Source of the DNA: Nereocystis luetkeana
Taxonomy: Eukaryota; Sar; Phaeophyceae; Laminariales; Laminariaceae
Assembly (NCBI GenBank): GCA_031213475.1
Contig: JARUPZ010000016.1
Span: 7,518,270-7,582,269 of the forward strand
Reading direction: 5' to 3'
DNA length: 64,000 bases
This document shows positions 32,600 to 45,320 of this stretch, one piece after another. Under the pieces are notes generated by a model, which did no database searches, was not told the DNA's origin, and saw only the letters and a program-made list of their open reading frames with translations. Numbering within the stretch: position 1 is the first letter of the stretch; the number at the start of each line of letters is the position of its first letter. Position numbers and translations under genes: made by a program.

Positions 32600-33890
32600 G
32601 TTGGCGTTACGCGACGTTTGATGTTAAGTTCTTCTGTTTGTTGTCATTGTTGTTGATAAAAAGAGAGAAGCAAGTGGACAGCGGGCAGTTGTCATGTTGT
32701 CATCTATGCCGGTGTTTTCCTTGCTATGTGCGGATACAAGTAAACGACTGAAAGCTCCTCTGGGTCTGACTGTACCCTCGACGACTGATCGGCTGAGACG
32801 GTAATCAGTGTTGCTTGTCTATGATTACCAGTCACACTCCGCTCGTACGACATACGTATATGATGAGCGTGCAATACGGAGATACGGAGCTACACTGCTG
32901 CAGAAAAATCCAAGATATAGTCTCGCTTCATTTTCTGTTTCTTTGCTCGTCTCTAGGCGCACTCTCCAGCTACGCCCCTCGCCCCACATATCGTATACAG
33001 CTGCACCCACAAAAACGTATTCGCGGGGTGGGCGAGTTCACACGCCACGCATCGACGGCTGCCGCATGCGTGTACGTATCGGATAGGCAGTTGGTACTCC
33101 GCCGACGCTGCAGCAGCGAAAATAGTAAACTGATACCGTACAGGATACACTCCTGTTGTCTGTATCGCACATCACACGCCTTGGGAACGGGAACAACGCC
33201 CACAAGCGATACCCCCACAACAAGCATAAGTGACGAGCGAATGTGAGTTTTTTTCAATAGTGGCTGCACTTCCACGGGATTTCTCACTGGGGCGACGCGC
33301 GACGCGTGAGGCGTGAATGCTGTGACTTCGTGCAGCTTGCGGCGAGAAAATTACCGGTTCGCCGGAAATTCTGAAGAATGGAGTTCCAACAGAAAAAAAG
33401 CTGGTCTAGACAGGGGACAAAAAGGAGTGTCGGCGCGTTCTGTTTGCCTCCTCAACCGCAACGCAACCAAGTCGCAGCTTCTAAATAGCCCGTCAGACAC
33501 TGCTGCAGAAGAGATCTACCTGAGACCATGGTGAGTCCATCTCTGAGAGCTCTCGTTGCCGTTGTGGATTCGCACGCTCGGTACCCTGCGTTAACATCGC
33601 ATCGTAGATAACTCCACCTAATTCCACGTGGGCGCTTCTATATGTTGTTCCTCAAGTCATGTGTACCAGGCCGGCAGGGGTCGGTGGGGAGCGCCCCCCG
33701 GAAAGAGAGCCAGCGGCTGGTGGACGGTGTCCGCACCACGTTGCGGACAGCGCGGAGTACGCCCTTCACTTTTCGCCCTCATCCGCGGCCCATTGCTTGG
33801 GAAACGGAAGCAGAGTCAGCTTTCTGCCCCTCGTTTTTTTCGGTCCCCGGACAGAAGCTCTCAGGGAGACTCGATATGTACGCTAAATGA

Positions 33891-33930
33891 TACCAGGTAC
33901 CTGGTACCAGGTACCAGGTACCAGGTAGCA
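33891..33930 (+). repeat. Cluster of TACCAGGTA/TACCTGGTA palindromes
   Basis: Four to five overlapping units of TACCAGGTACCTGGTA and TACCAGG in tandem. Single units are scattered through the whole window. Confidence 0.8.
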
Positions 33931-36912
33931 CGACCTATAAATGACCTGCTCGTCGCCAATTTACCGTTTGCTGTTGGCGCTGGGCACTGGCTTTTGGCTT
34001 CGCCCAGCTGCTGAGGAAACACTCGAGGGCCTATACGCTTGTATCCACCCCCCCGCCGCTCTTCGGAGCGCTTGCTTCTTTCTGCTCACAATTCGCCGAG
34101 GAATAACCTGCAGCTCGGTGTGTGTCGTTGATGTACCTGGTATCATAGAAATCTACCTGCCCAACCCTCGTTCTCACGTTTTTGTATTCAGCAGTACGTA
34201 CAGCTTACCAGGCACTGGCACCTGGACGCACCGGCACTTGGTACCTCCAGCAGTACGTACTACAGTACGAGTACGATACTGTTGTAGGTACTCCTGTCCT
34301 GCTGCACGAGCTTTTCTGAACCGCCATGACCGCAGGCTAATTGTTCTTGCGCGGCTCGGCTTTGTTGCGTAGCGGTCTGCAGTTTGATCAGCCCGCCCGC
34401 ATGCGGCCCCTCCTGTGTTGCCCCCGGCCTGTCTCTCTATGTCGCCCTCCCCCGCTTGGCGATTCGCACGCACTCATGGGCATTCGCCTCGCCTCTGATG
34501 AATTGCGGTGGACTCTTACGAGTACGAGTACTGATTGCTGTGTACCAGGCATAAATACAAGCGAAACACATAGCAACAGCTGAAACGGTCTACCGTGCAC
34601 CGACTCTGCAGCAGTGTGAGGGGCCGTCCAAACGGAGAAAAACTATGCCAGGTAGCTGAAAACAACAGCTATTAATAGCAAGACAAACATAATTTGCTCT
34701 TTTTGGGGGAAAAGAGAATGAGGTACTTCCACAAACCCAGGACTCGCGTGAAAAACAAAACAAAAATCGAAAACGAAAACAAGTCAACGGTCGAGAGGTG
34801 GAGCACTAGCACTGATTCACCGTTCAGGTACCACACGGCTAGTCGACGATACGCTGCTGCTACTGCAAGGGCACCGATGTCCTGAAGCGCGAGATCTGTA
34901 CGGGTGCTGTTCAAACAGCAGCATCGCTTGCTACAACAGACGAATTTTAGTCGGAACAACAGCGATGAATTGGATAGGGACGGTGCCATGGGTCACGGTC
35001 TTGGCTGCTGCGATGGAAGCTGCGATGGCTGGCACCATAGGCATATTGTTCGTGCCTTGTCTGCTCTCTGTCTTCCGGCTGTCTGGTCTACGGGGCGTTT
35101 TTAGCTGTGGGTCTCGCCGTGGGCCTCGCTCCTCATTTGGGCTCTTCGTTTTTAGCGTTTGCTTTCCGGATTTAAAAAATAAAAACTTTAATCGAAAAGC
35201 TAAAATGAACTCAGCCGGTCTACGAGCACTCGGCCCTCTTTTTCTTCATTTCGGCCAACCACAACGAGTTTGTAGTCCAATCTCGTCTTCGTTCCTGTTT
35301 TCGGCTGTGGTTCTCAGCTTCCTTTTTTTCGGTTCAAAACTCTTCCTTCAGACGGGTATCGTTGCGTACTGGTCGTACCGGTATTTTATGATAAGCAGAC
35401 GAGTGGGCCTCGCAGATGTTTGAAATCGCGGAGTGTCTGGCCCAGCAACTCCCGGCCAGCTACTGTTAATATCAGCAGTAAGGTATGTTCCACGTGTTCT
35501 ATAAGTACCAGTCTGCCACCACCGCCCAGCGTTGTATCAAATCCCCTTGGTATTGCCACTCGAACGATAAAACACACAAGGTTTCACACATCGGGGAAAT
35601 CACGATCTACGTAATTTTGGATCCTAACCTGCGGTTATGATATATTCATAACTGGCATGTCGTGGAGGATATGTATAGCGTACAGTGGATCCAGCCCAGA
35701 AAGCCTATTTTATCTATGCATTTTTTACAGCTTCCACCACGGCAACATCAGCTACGAGTAGACCATGCAGATTCTAAAATATACATGCCCTGACAGATCT
35801 AGACGGCCAGATAGGAATCGGTGATCTGTCTGACGTGTGCAAGATTTGCCGAATAGAGGTCAATTTTTCAAGCAAGCCCACGCGGAGTATATTAATGAAC
35901 ACGCCTCATTATCTCTTACAACAAACCGCCGGATTGCTTTTCGGGTCGGTTCCCGTTCCCGACCTCGAATGTTGAGTCCTCCCTCTTCTTGGCTGTTGCT
36001 GCGTGTGACGACGGTAAGTTGAGTGTTTGATGTTTGCGGCGCAGTAAGAAGAGAAGGGTCCACGGCACCTCGTGATAAGACACCTGGCGTGACCTGGATG
36101 CTTACAAGTAAATGCTGGCATGTACTACTTTTTTTGCATTTATACTTGGTATTGAATAATCTACAGCAGTAGAAATTTGTACCAGGTTAGACATTCTGGT
36201 TATGGGATAATTCGGTTTCCCGAGGGTCTTAGTTTGATGTCCCTGTTGCCAGTCCCTAGGACATGATGATATTATACCCAAAAGTCAGGAAAAACCCATG
36301 CTGTTTTGCCTGAGTCCTGACGAACAAGACCCTCCGCTGAAAGCTGACGGGTTGCGCCAATAACCAGACTGGGACCTTGAAAAAACGAAGAAGTGCTCAG
36401 CACTCGGAATTCTATCGGATGAATATCGAGGAGGGTGTCGGTGTTTTTTATTGTTTCGAGTGAAACGGGTATGTTGGGCTACTTGTTCGAAAATATCGGT
36501 AAAAATGCAAAAATACTGCTAGGCGCACTCGCAATACTGTGCAGCTTCAAAATAATATTCGTTTTTGTTCGTGTGCGCTGGGACGTCGTTGGTACGTTGG
36601 GACGTTCGTCGGTCAAGCCAGCAGCCAAGCTAGAACGAAACAGAACGGGGCGGGGGGCACCAGTTGGCACGCCGCCTCGTGGCCATCTTGAAACTATTGA
36701 GACGTACCAGGGTACAAACTTTCGAGAAGTATTCGCAGGTGTTGGTTCCTGCACATATGTACGTCGCGTGGTTTTTGCCCGCCCGTGGTGGCCAACAACC
36801 TGTGCGATATGTGACGGCTTCGAACCTGCCACCTCCTGGGGTATGGCCCGTGATGTAGCAGTAGATTATGACATCACACAGCAGCAGGATTTGCTGCTAT
36901 CATACAACATTA

Positions 36913-37053
36913 GCAGTAGGCCTACTGCGGTTCTACGTATCATATCACACCTTTGGTGGTACAGCAGTATCAGACATACACAACAGCAGCAGTAGACCTA
37001 CTGCGGTTCTACGTGTTGTATCACACCGTGGGTGGTACAGCAATAGCAGACAC
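36913..37053 (+). repeat. Two tandem units of ~76 bp
   Basis: GCAGTAGGCCTACTGCGGTT at 36913 and GCAGTAGACCTACTGCGGTT at 36989 start similar blocks that continue through CTACG, ATCACACC and GGTGGTACAGCA. Confidence 0.8.
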
Positions 37054-39747
37054 CCGGGCCTAAACCTTTGCGCACGACGGTGGTTACGAGTCACGAGTAT
37101 TTACTACTCTAGTAGATCCGTGCGATCTTCCCCTTGGATGAGTTTTATTTCCCCCTTCCGCTGTGTGTGTCTCTCTCTCTCCTAGTATCTCTCAATGTCT
37201 ATATTTCTGTCTATTTCTCTCCCTTCTTTCTTTGTCACGCCACGAATGACTGGCAGAAATAGGTATTAACACTCTCATTAATTTGTACGGGCACATCCAC
37301 TACGTGTAGCAGCAGACCTTGGCTACGCTGTCCCCAACCTGTGGTCTATTGACACTGTTAGTAGCACCTGTTAGTAGCACCTGGTATCAATAACAATACC
37401 AGTACGATTGCGGGGGTTTCGCCCAGAGGGCAGAGTATTTTCACTTACGTTGTGCAACCGCACAACACTACACGCACGTGCTGCTGGGGTGCGTAGCCCT
37501 TCTGCCCTACCTCTGGACAGCAGAGTAGCGCCCTGACAAGCGTTTCTACGAAACGATGCTGCTGCAGCTCTACAGCTCTTGTACTCGCGAGATACTTGCT
37601 GGACGAAAAGGGAAAAGGGTGAAGTGGTGCTATTGATTCACTACAAGACTACGAGCAGCAGCGGTACAATGGTGATGGCGTTACTGCTTCAAGTGGCTGT
37701 TCGGTATGCGCGGGCCCGTGGTGTCCAAGTTTTGAACTGCGCTATTAAGTAATACCGTATCAAACAACATCCTACAGCAATATGATACGAGTAACGTATA
37801 CAGCGGTATGCCGTATATATAGCAATATTATGCAGCGCCTATAAAGTATGAAGAGTTTTTTTTTCGCCTACAAGCAAAAACCGGCCTCATTCCACGCGGT
37901 ACCATATAGTATCATATATTAACAGCACCATGTCAGATGCATTGTACTGCGCTGTAAATACCATGCAGTCCCATATTCGGTAGTATCATGCTACACCATC
38001 CAAGTACCAGGTATAGTATCATGCAAGCACATCGACGAACGGCGGGTTTCAACCGTCAAGGGTCAAGCCCCATTTCTTTTTCGTTGTGTCGGGAAGAAGC
38101 GACCTCTGCCCCCGGTATCGGATATCGGGCGGCGAGTTGTCTCTACAATGCAGTAATTGGCCCCTCTATAGTGCCGGTTGAGTATAATAGTGCCCTCTGC
38201 CCGCTATATATAATGCCGGTTAAGTCGCTTGCCACGGATGGAATCAACCAGTGTGGCAGTGTGCGGAGTGTATAGTGCCGGTTGGCGCTATGGTGCTGGT
38301 ATTGTTGGCTGGCGCATACCGGCACTCTCCCCTACTCTACCCTATTAATGGGTGTCCATCAAGCTCCTGGAACCCCAAGCGCCGCGAGAGCAGCGATGAT
38401 TGCTCGCCCCTCGGCTCTCGGCCGTCATCTCTCCCTGTCTCCTCCTGTCGTCGGACTGCTGCCCCAGCCCGAGTTGTCACACTCTTTGGCCGCCGTAGTC
38501 CAACAGCAAGAACCCTCTGCTAACGGAGAGAGACGTGGTATCACGGCTCGTAATACAGCAAGATAGTTCATTTCTGGAATAGTACAACAGATTGCTACTG
38601 AGTCGTACCCTGGGTGATACGTATCACGCCGTCGCCACTCTGTGAGAACAAGGATTCGGACGGAAGCGTGACTGTTGGCACTGTGGACATGCCACTGTAG
38701 TTTTTGTATTTTGGCAGCGATTTACCACTCGGCTCCGTTTTTGTAAAACTGTTCCGTACCACGAACAGACCGTCGATTCCCGCTTGATGATCTATATCAT
38801 TGAGGACAGATAGATCAGATAGATGATTCCTGATCTCTATGGTCTATAGCTCATGTTGCCGGGGGGGGAGCCGCGTAACCTGCATGATCTACTGTAGAGC
38901 ATGCTTCTATACAGATCCTGCACGGCATCTCATAACAGCATGTTAGGATCTTGATGATTTAGATCGTGATCGGTGCGCGACGGGTGGCACTGTTCTTTGC
39001 GGCAGCCGACAACCGCGACGGGCGAGGGAAAGATGCATTTCGTACAGCCGCGGCACCCGAAAGCGTTGTTGCAGGCACCTTGAGTGTTTCCATCCCCCCC
39101 CCTCCCCCCCCCCCCCCCCCCCCCCCGCCCCCTCATTTACGGCTGCGACGCGTACTCGACCGTCACTACGTATGGTGTATGTATCACTCTCTCCCGACAT
39201 GCAAGGAACGCTTGCATTAGATATCAATATTGAAACGATCGTTATATTGGGGACCGAGTGGTACTGCGTTTTTGTCTCCATCGTGCGCCTACCCCCGTGT
39301 CGCGGCAAGAGAGAGGTTGACGGTGCTTCGTAAAATTTCTCAAGTTACACGACAGGTATGCACAGAGGTTCGCACGTCGGTATGTTTCTGGAATGATTTC
39401 GAAATACGAGAGATTGATGGAGCGGGTGCTCGCACCGGCGAATCAGAGTACAACTGCCAATCGTTGAAGCCCCGCGCGCTCTTCTTACACATAGCGTTTT
39501 TTTCCCTCGCTCTGTTCCCTCCGTTCGTGTTTTGCCTCGCTCTCCCACGTCTGTCTATGTGTCTGTCTCTCTCTCTTCGGCTGACTGCCTGCTTGTCTGC
39601 CTGTCTCCCTGTTTTGTCTAATGTGCGCCGCACCTAACGCCTTGCGTAATACTTTATTTTGCGAATCGGTCGTGCTATTGGTCTGAAAATGTTCGTTGGC
39701 TTGGCTATGTTTTGTTTTTGGCGGGCTGCTCTTTGCTTCACTGAAAG

Positions 39748-40350
39748 GCGGCTTTCGAGTCCAACGGCGTTCCGAAGCCCGCGGCATCCGGACCGGCCCC
39801 GCGTGAGAACCGCCCTCTGCAGCTCGTGAGCACCGGCAATGCGGAGGATGACTACTCCTTCGCCCTGTGCGAGGATAATCTTGACCGCGTGCTTTCCAAG
39901 GTGAGGTCTCCCTCGCACACACATACACCGACCCCGGCCCCCGTCGGGGAGGCGTTAATATCATGGCCGTAATCGTTTCGACACCGTGTTAAGCGTGTCT
40001 TTTTCTTCTTTTTTTGCGTTTTTTATGTCTCGTAAGCCAGCTGTGGGGTATCGACTAAACTGATTGGTTCTCGGCTGGGGTATAGTAAATTGTTCTCGTG
40101 TGACACCTCAAGAATCGCGACTGAACATTCGTGCGTCCGTTGGTCGGTCCGTCGACCGGTGTGCAGGTACCTGATGGAATGGAGGTATCCGTGGTTTCCG
40201 TGGTGGGTGCTTTCCGCACGGGGAAGTCATTCTTGCTCAGCTTCTTCCTGCGCTTCCTCAACAGCGGGTGAGAAAACGCCTACTACGGTAGAATCGTGGC
40301 AGATGTGGTCGTAGGAGAAGGAGGGAGGGGTAGTGGTAGTAGTAGTAGTG

Positions 40351-40402
<52 letters not shown>

Positions 40403-43400
40403 CATTACGGGGGACCATGGTAAATAGGACCAACTATTGTTAGGAAAAATAGGGACATATATAGTTTTTGTGTTTACCATAGGTCCTATTTACTATGGTC
40501 CCCCGTAATAGTACAGTGCTAGTACAGTGGTAGTGGTAGAAGTATTGGTGATAGTAATAATCGTAGTCGTAGCAGTAGCAGTCGCTGTGGTAGTGATTGT
40601 AGTAGTGGTGGTGGTGATGGTGGTGGTAGGAGGGATAGGAGGAGTAGGAGTAGTAGGGTAGGGGGAGATTTTGCTGAGATGTCGGGTTCGGGGTTGTTTG
40701 ACCCTTCCCCTCTCCTCCCACGCGTGTTTCTCCAAGAGCGAACTCCCGCCACCGCTCTCACATCGTCAGCTTAAAATGTATACCTGGTACATATACACAT
40801 GCTTGGCATGGGGGGGGGGGGGGAACGTGTGCGTGCCAGTACTCTTGTCTGCTCACGTGTTTGGGTACAACACGCCCACCCCCATCCCGCCCACCCTCTC
40901 CGCTGCTGCCCAAACCCCTCGCACATAACGCCTCCCTGACAACCACCACAGATCCGACGACGATAAGTCGGCTGCATGGATGACGGCCGACGGGCCCAGC
41001 CTGCGAGAGGGCAACCGCAACGTCGGGGCGTCTTGGGGCGATGTAGAAGGGGAGGAGGGAGGGGAGGAATCCGCGCTGCGCAGTTTCGCGTGGCGCGGAG
41101 GGGTGGAGCGCATGACGACAGGGATTTGGGTGTGGTCGGAGCCTTTCATTCGGCGGACGGAGGGCGGCAAGGAGGTGGCGGTGTTGCTGGTGGACACGCA
41201 GGGAATGTTTGACAACGAGACATCCATGGGGCTGACGGCGTGCATCTTCGCCGTGAGCACTCTGGTGAGTGTGCGGTGCGCGGTTGTCTATGAAGGAGGG
41301 AGGGAGGGGGAGAGGGAGAGAGGGCGGGAGGGGGGGAGGGAGAGAGGGAGGGAGGGAGGGGGAGAGGGAGGGAGGGAGGGAGGGAGGGAGGGAGGGAGGG
41401 AGGGGGGAAGGAGGGAGGGAGGGGGGCGGGGCGGACGAAATGAGGGGGGAAGGAGTTCATATTTTCGTGTTCCCTTTTTTTTCGTGTGGGGGGACGGAGG
41501 GACTCGAGGAAGAGGTATGTCTGTTTATCCCTCTTAACCGCTTTGGCGCTCTCTCCCCCCCCACCCTTTGTCGGCGACGCAGCTGAGTTCGTGCCAGATC
41601 TACAACGTCGAGAAGCGCATCCAGGAGGACCACCTGCAGCAGCTGGCCCTCTTCGCCGAGTACGGGAGGATGGCGCTCAACAAGGAGCAGGCGATCACCG
41701 CCAGCGAGGGGATGGGGGACGAGGAGGGGGGCGGAGATTCCGCCGACCCCACCTCCGCCACCACCAGAATCGATCTCGGAAAGCACGAGTTCCCTTCATT
41801 CAAGAAAGGCGACCCCGTCTTGCCGTCTGCTGTTGGATTCGCCGCGAAGGCTAAGGCTAACGCGGACGCGAGGCGGGCGGCCTCGGCAGGGGAGGGGGAA
41901 GGGGCGTCGGGGACCAAGGAGGCGGCGTTGGCGGCGGGGGCGGGGGCGGCGGAGGATGCGGATGGGGTTGCCGTGAGCCAGGACTGGAAGGAGCGACCGT
42001 TTCAGCGGCTCGAGTTCCTCGTCCGGGATTGGCAGGTGTGGTGGGCGGGGTGTTGTTGCTATATCTGCTACGAGTGTTGCTTGTGCTGCTGTTGGTTGTT
42101 GCTGTGCTGCTAGTGCTGCTGCTGCTAATGCTGTTGCTGCTGTTGCTGCTGCTGCTTGACTCAAGGAGGCAGAGCGGGGCGGACTTCAGACTTTTGTTTA
42201 GTTGTTGTGGGGGTGTGGGCTAACGCTCCCGCCGAAGTTGCACGCCGTGAGCCTCGACGAGCCAAACGACCTGCGTTGCTTTCGTAACTTCAATGTATCC
42301 TTGCGGAGGGCGGGGGCGGGGGGCGGGGGCGGTGTAGCAATATAGAGCCTGTGGCATCGCTCTGGGGCCGTGCTTGCAATTTTGTCTTGCTGGCGGAAAC
42401 CAGCAGCACCGGCTGCGCGCGCGGTCCACGATAATGGAAAAAGTGTTGATCACCTGCGGTAGGACAGGGATGAGGGCTCCCGCGCGCGCGCCGCGGGGCC
42501 CACAAGGTGCGTGTTGGTCCTCGCCGCCGCCACCTACCGGCGTGGCACACAAAGTTGCGCAAAGGGTTGTCCCCTTAGGAGCACACAAGATTGTCGTAGT
42601 GGAGCTGAGAACGTGCGCGGTCATTGTGCCCTTGCTGTGATTTCAGGGAGCGTGCGAGTTTTGCCCCGTGCCCACTCATTTGCAGTCGCTTCGATCTTCC
42701 CTTCTTCATCCCTACCTCCCTCTCGCATCCCCTTTCTTCCTCCCACTATCTTGCTGGTCTCCTTGAGCAACATGGAGAACCACCGAGCGCGCGCAGAAAA
42801 TCGAGGCGTGAGCGAGTACCCCTCTGTCCATCCCTCCCCCCCCCCCGCCCCGTGCTGTCCCTCCCTCCGGACTATGTACCTGGTATATGTTGTGCAGCGC
42901 TTGATTGTATGCCTACCTGCATTCCCGCCTGGTACGATAGCCGTTGACAACGCCTGTCCCTGGTGGTTGAAACCCGCCCGCAGAACTACGAGGATGAGGA
43001 CAGGCCGGGGACAAAACTGCAAGACGAGATGAACGTGTACCTGGAAGGGGTTATCAGCGACAAGGGGGTCAAGGACCTGCGGGACACGCGCGAGCAGGTA
43101 CGTTGGTGCGGTGCGCATGGGTTGGTTTGGTTGGTGTTTTTTTTTTCCTTGTTTGGGTGTAGTGCGACTTGTCGTCACGGAGCTATAAAGCTGCTCCTGC
43201 GCTCTCTCAAAGTACAAATGCCCGTCATTTTTATAGCGGGGTCAAGGCGCTTGTGTCGGGTTGTGCGTGCTCACCATGTTTTTAATTGTGTGCTGACGTA
43301 CGTGTACGTTGCGCGTTCGAGGCTGCGCGGTATTTCGATTCCCACCTCAAAACAAACCACAAGGTCGTAGTTCTTGGGCGTCTCCTTTTCTCGTTGTCGC

Positions 43401-45289
43401 CGTGTGGAGTCGTCGCCTTTCGTTTCCCTTTTCATGATCGCGTCGTGGTTATATGCGCGGCCATCCGCACGCGCCCACCGCCAGGAAACAGTAGACAAGC
43501 GCAAGCGAGAAAGTAGACCTCCCTCACCCTAGGGGCGTTGGCTCTGAGGTTCGGCCCGACCTTGAGAGCATGAAATCGGTGGCAGCGGGAGCGGCAACAG
43601 AAGTAGTAGGCAGCAGCAGCAGCAGCAATGGCAGCAGCAGTGGCAGCAGCAGTAGTGGCAGCAGCAGTATGTCCGGCTGTGTCATGGGGCCGAGACATGC
43701 CGTCCCCTCCAACCCGCAGTCCCGAAAGCCTTTTCCCTTGGCTCAGTTTGCTGAGCTGGTGGGCTCCCCCGCGTGCAGGACCGATCGCGCTGGCTTGTGT
43801 TAGATCTACATTTTAGTTGCCGTACCAGCGTGAAAGGGTTAGCGCGCTTGCTGATGAATGGTTTTCTCCAAAATCTATTTCAAGGCGCTGGGGTGTTCTA
43901 TTCTACTACACAGTACGCACGTGGCGTCGGCGTGCGATCAATGCTAGCTCGCTGCGTACACCCCAGCCTCATCTTTGCGCGCGTCGTCTTTGTTCTACCC
44001 CCCTCCCTTTCGCCATCCATCCTCCGCTTGGGATATATGCGTCGGTGGATTGTCCTGCGTCACCGTTTTTGCGTTGCCTTGGTGATGGTTTGACAATGGT
44101 GGTGGCCGCGGTAATGGTCCGGCCTCCGCAGATTACCGGCTGCTTCGAGAAGATCTCGTGCTTCGGCCTGACGCACCCGGGCTTCGACGTGGTGAAAAAG
44201 ACCTACAAGGGCGACATCGACAAGATTCAGCCGTCATTCCGCCGCCTGCTGAACACCTACGTGCGCCACATCTTCGGGGAGTTGGTGAGAAAAAAATGGG
44301 TTGGACGAAATGCGTCTGGAGGGAAGCGGGGTCTACCGTGTACCAACACGCGAAGATAACACACGAATTAGGTTGGGTTGGCGTCGGTTGGCAACGACAC
44401 TGTAAGACATCCCGCTCACTACGTGACTTGGCCAACCAGGGTACCGTTGTTTTGTTTTGTTTTTTTTGGCGGTCGGTCACAGCTGGCGATCGAGTTAGAT
44501 CATTCGTGCGGGGTGGAGAACCTTTACTCCGCACAAGAGGGAATTATCGCATCACGTATAGTGTCTAGGGTTAGGCAGTGTCTAGGGTAAGGCACCCACG
44601 AGGCAGTTACCTGCCAAGTGCCCTCATTGTTGTCTCTGGAAGTGGCCACACCGGAAAATAGCTTAACTCATTGAAGCTGTCATCCATATGCAAGTCCGCC
44701 TCACAAGCGGTTCTTAGTAGGATGCAGCTCAACCTTCATGCGACTCGCCATCACCTCACGGCGCTTCGCACTTGGTGCAAGCAAGCAATGTCTGCCTGGT
44801 CGGGGAAAACCCGACGTGCTCCGTCGCGACATTAAAGAGATGCGAGGGTCTGTGGTCAGAAAGCCGTCAGTAGGGTGCGTGTTAATCTTGCGTGTTCTGC
44901 GGTATTTCTACTCTTCACCGCGCACGTACGGGGGCGCTCCGTAACACGCGAGATAACACGACCCCATCGGCCCCCTAGTTTTTCCGGGAAAATCGGCTCG
45001 GCAAGTTGTCGTAGGGTGTGTGTTAGCTTACCACACGCGTGATGGTGCTGTGTCGTTTTGCGTATTCCACGGTATTTCTCTATTTCTTCGCCTTCCCGCG
45101 CATGCACGCGGCCGCTGCGTCTTCGATTTTTGCCTTGAAACCTAAGCGAGGGGTGGCGTTTTTCGTGCGTGCGTGTCGATTTCCCCTTCACATGTTCGTT
45201 GTCTTTGATCCGCCGCGTTGTCGTTTTTTAATGTAATCGTGTGCGCTCTGACCGTCTGCAAGCGACAGGGTTTCTTTTGTCCGTCGAGG

Positions 45290-45320
<31 letters not shown>

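Larger units (their letters stand above)
32600..39747. other. 7 kb without a recognisable gene; rich in short palindromes
   Basis: Open frames such as 33941-34372, 34965-35423 and 36435-36995 show neither family-like sequence nor supporting splice sites. The region is dense in TACCAGGTA/TACCTGGTA, ATTAATAG and CAGCAGTA motifs. It has a 76 bp tandem repeat (36913-37053) and a degenerate GATCTAGATC-type repeat (38780-38945) that resembles stretches near 35600-35850, 53460-53680 and 60530-60700. The missing first exon of the atlastin gene should lie in its right part. Confidence 0.4.
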
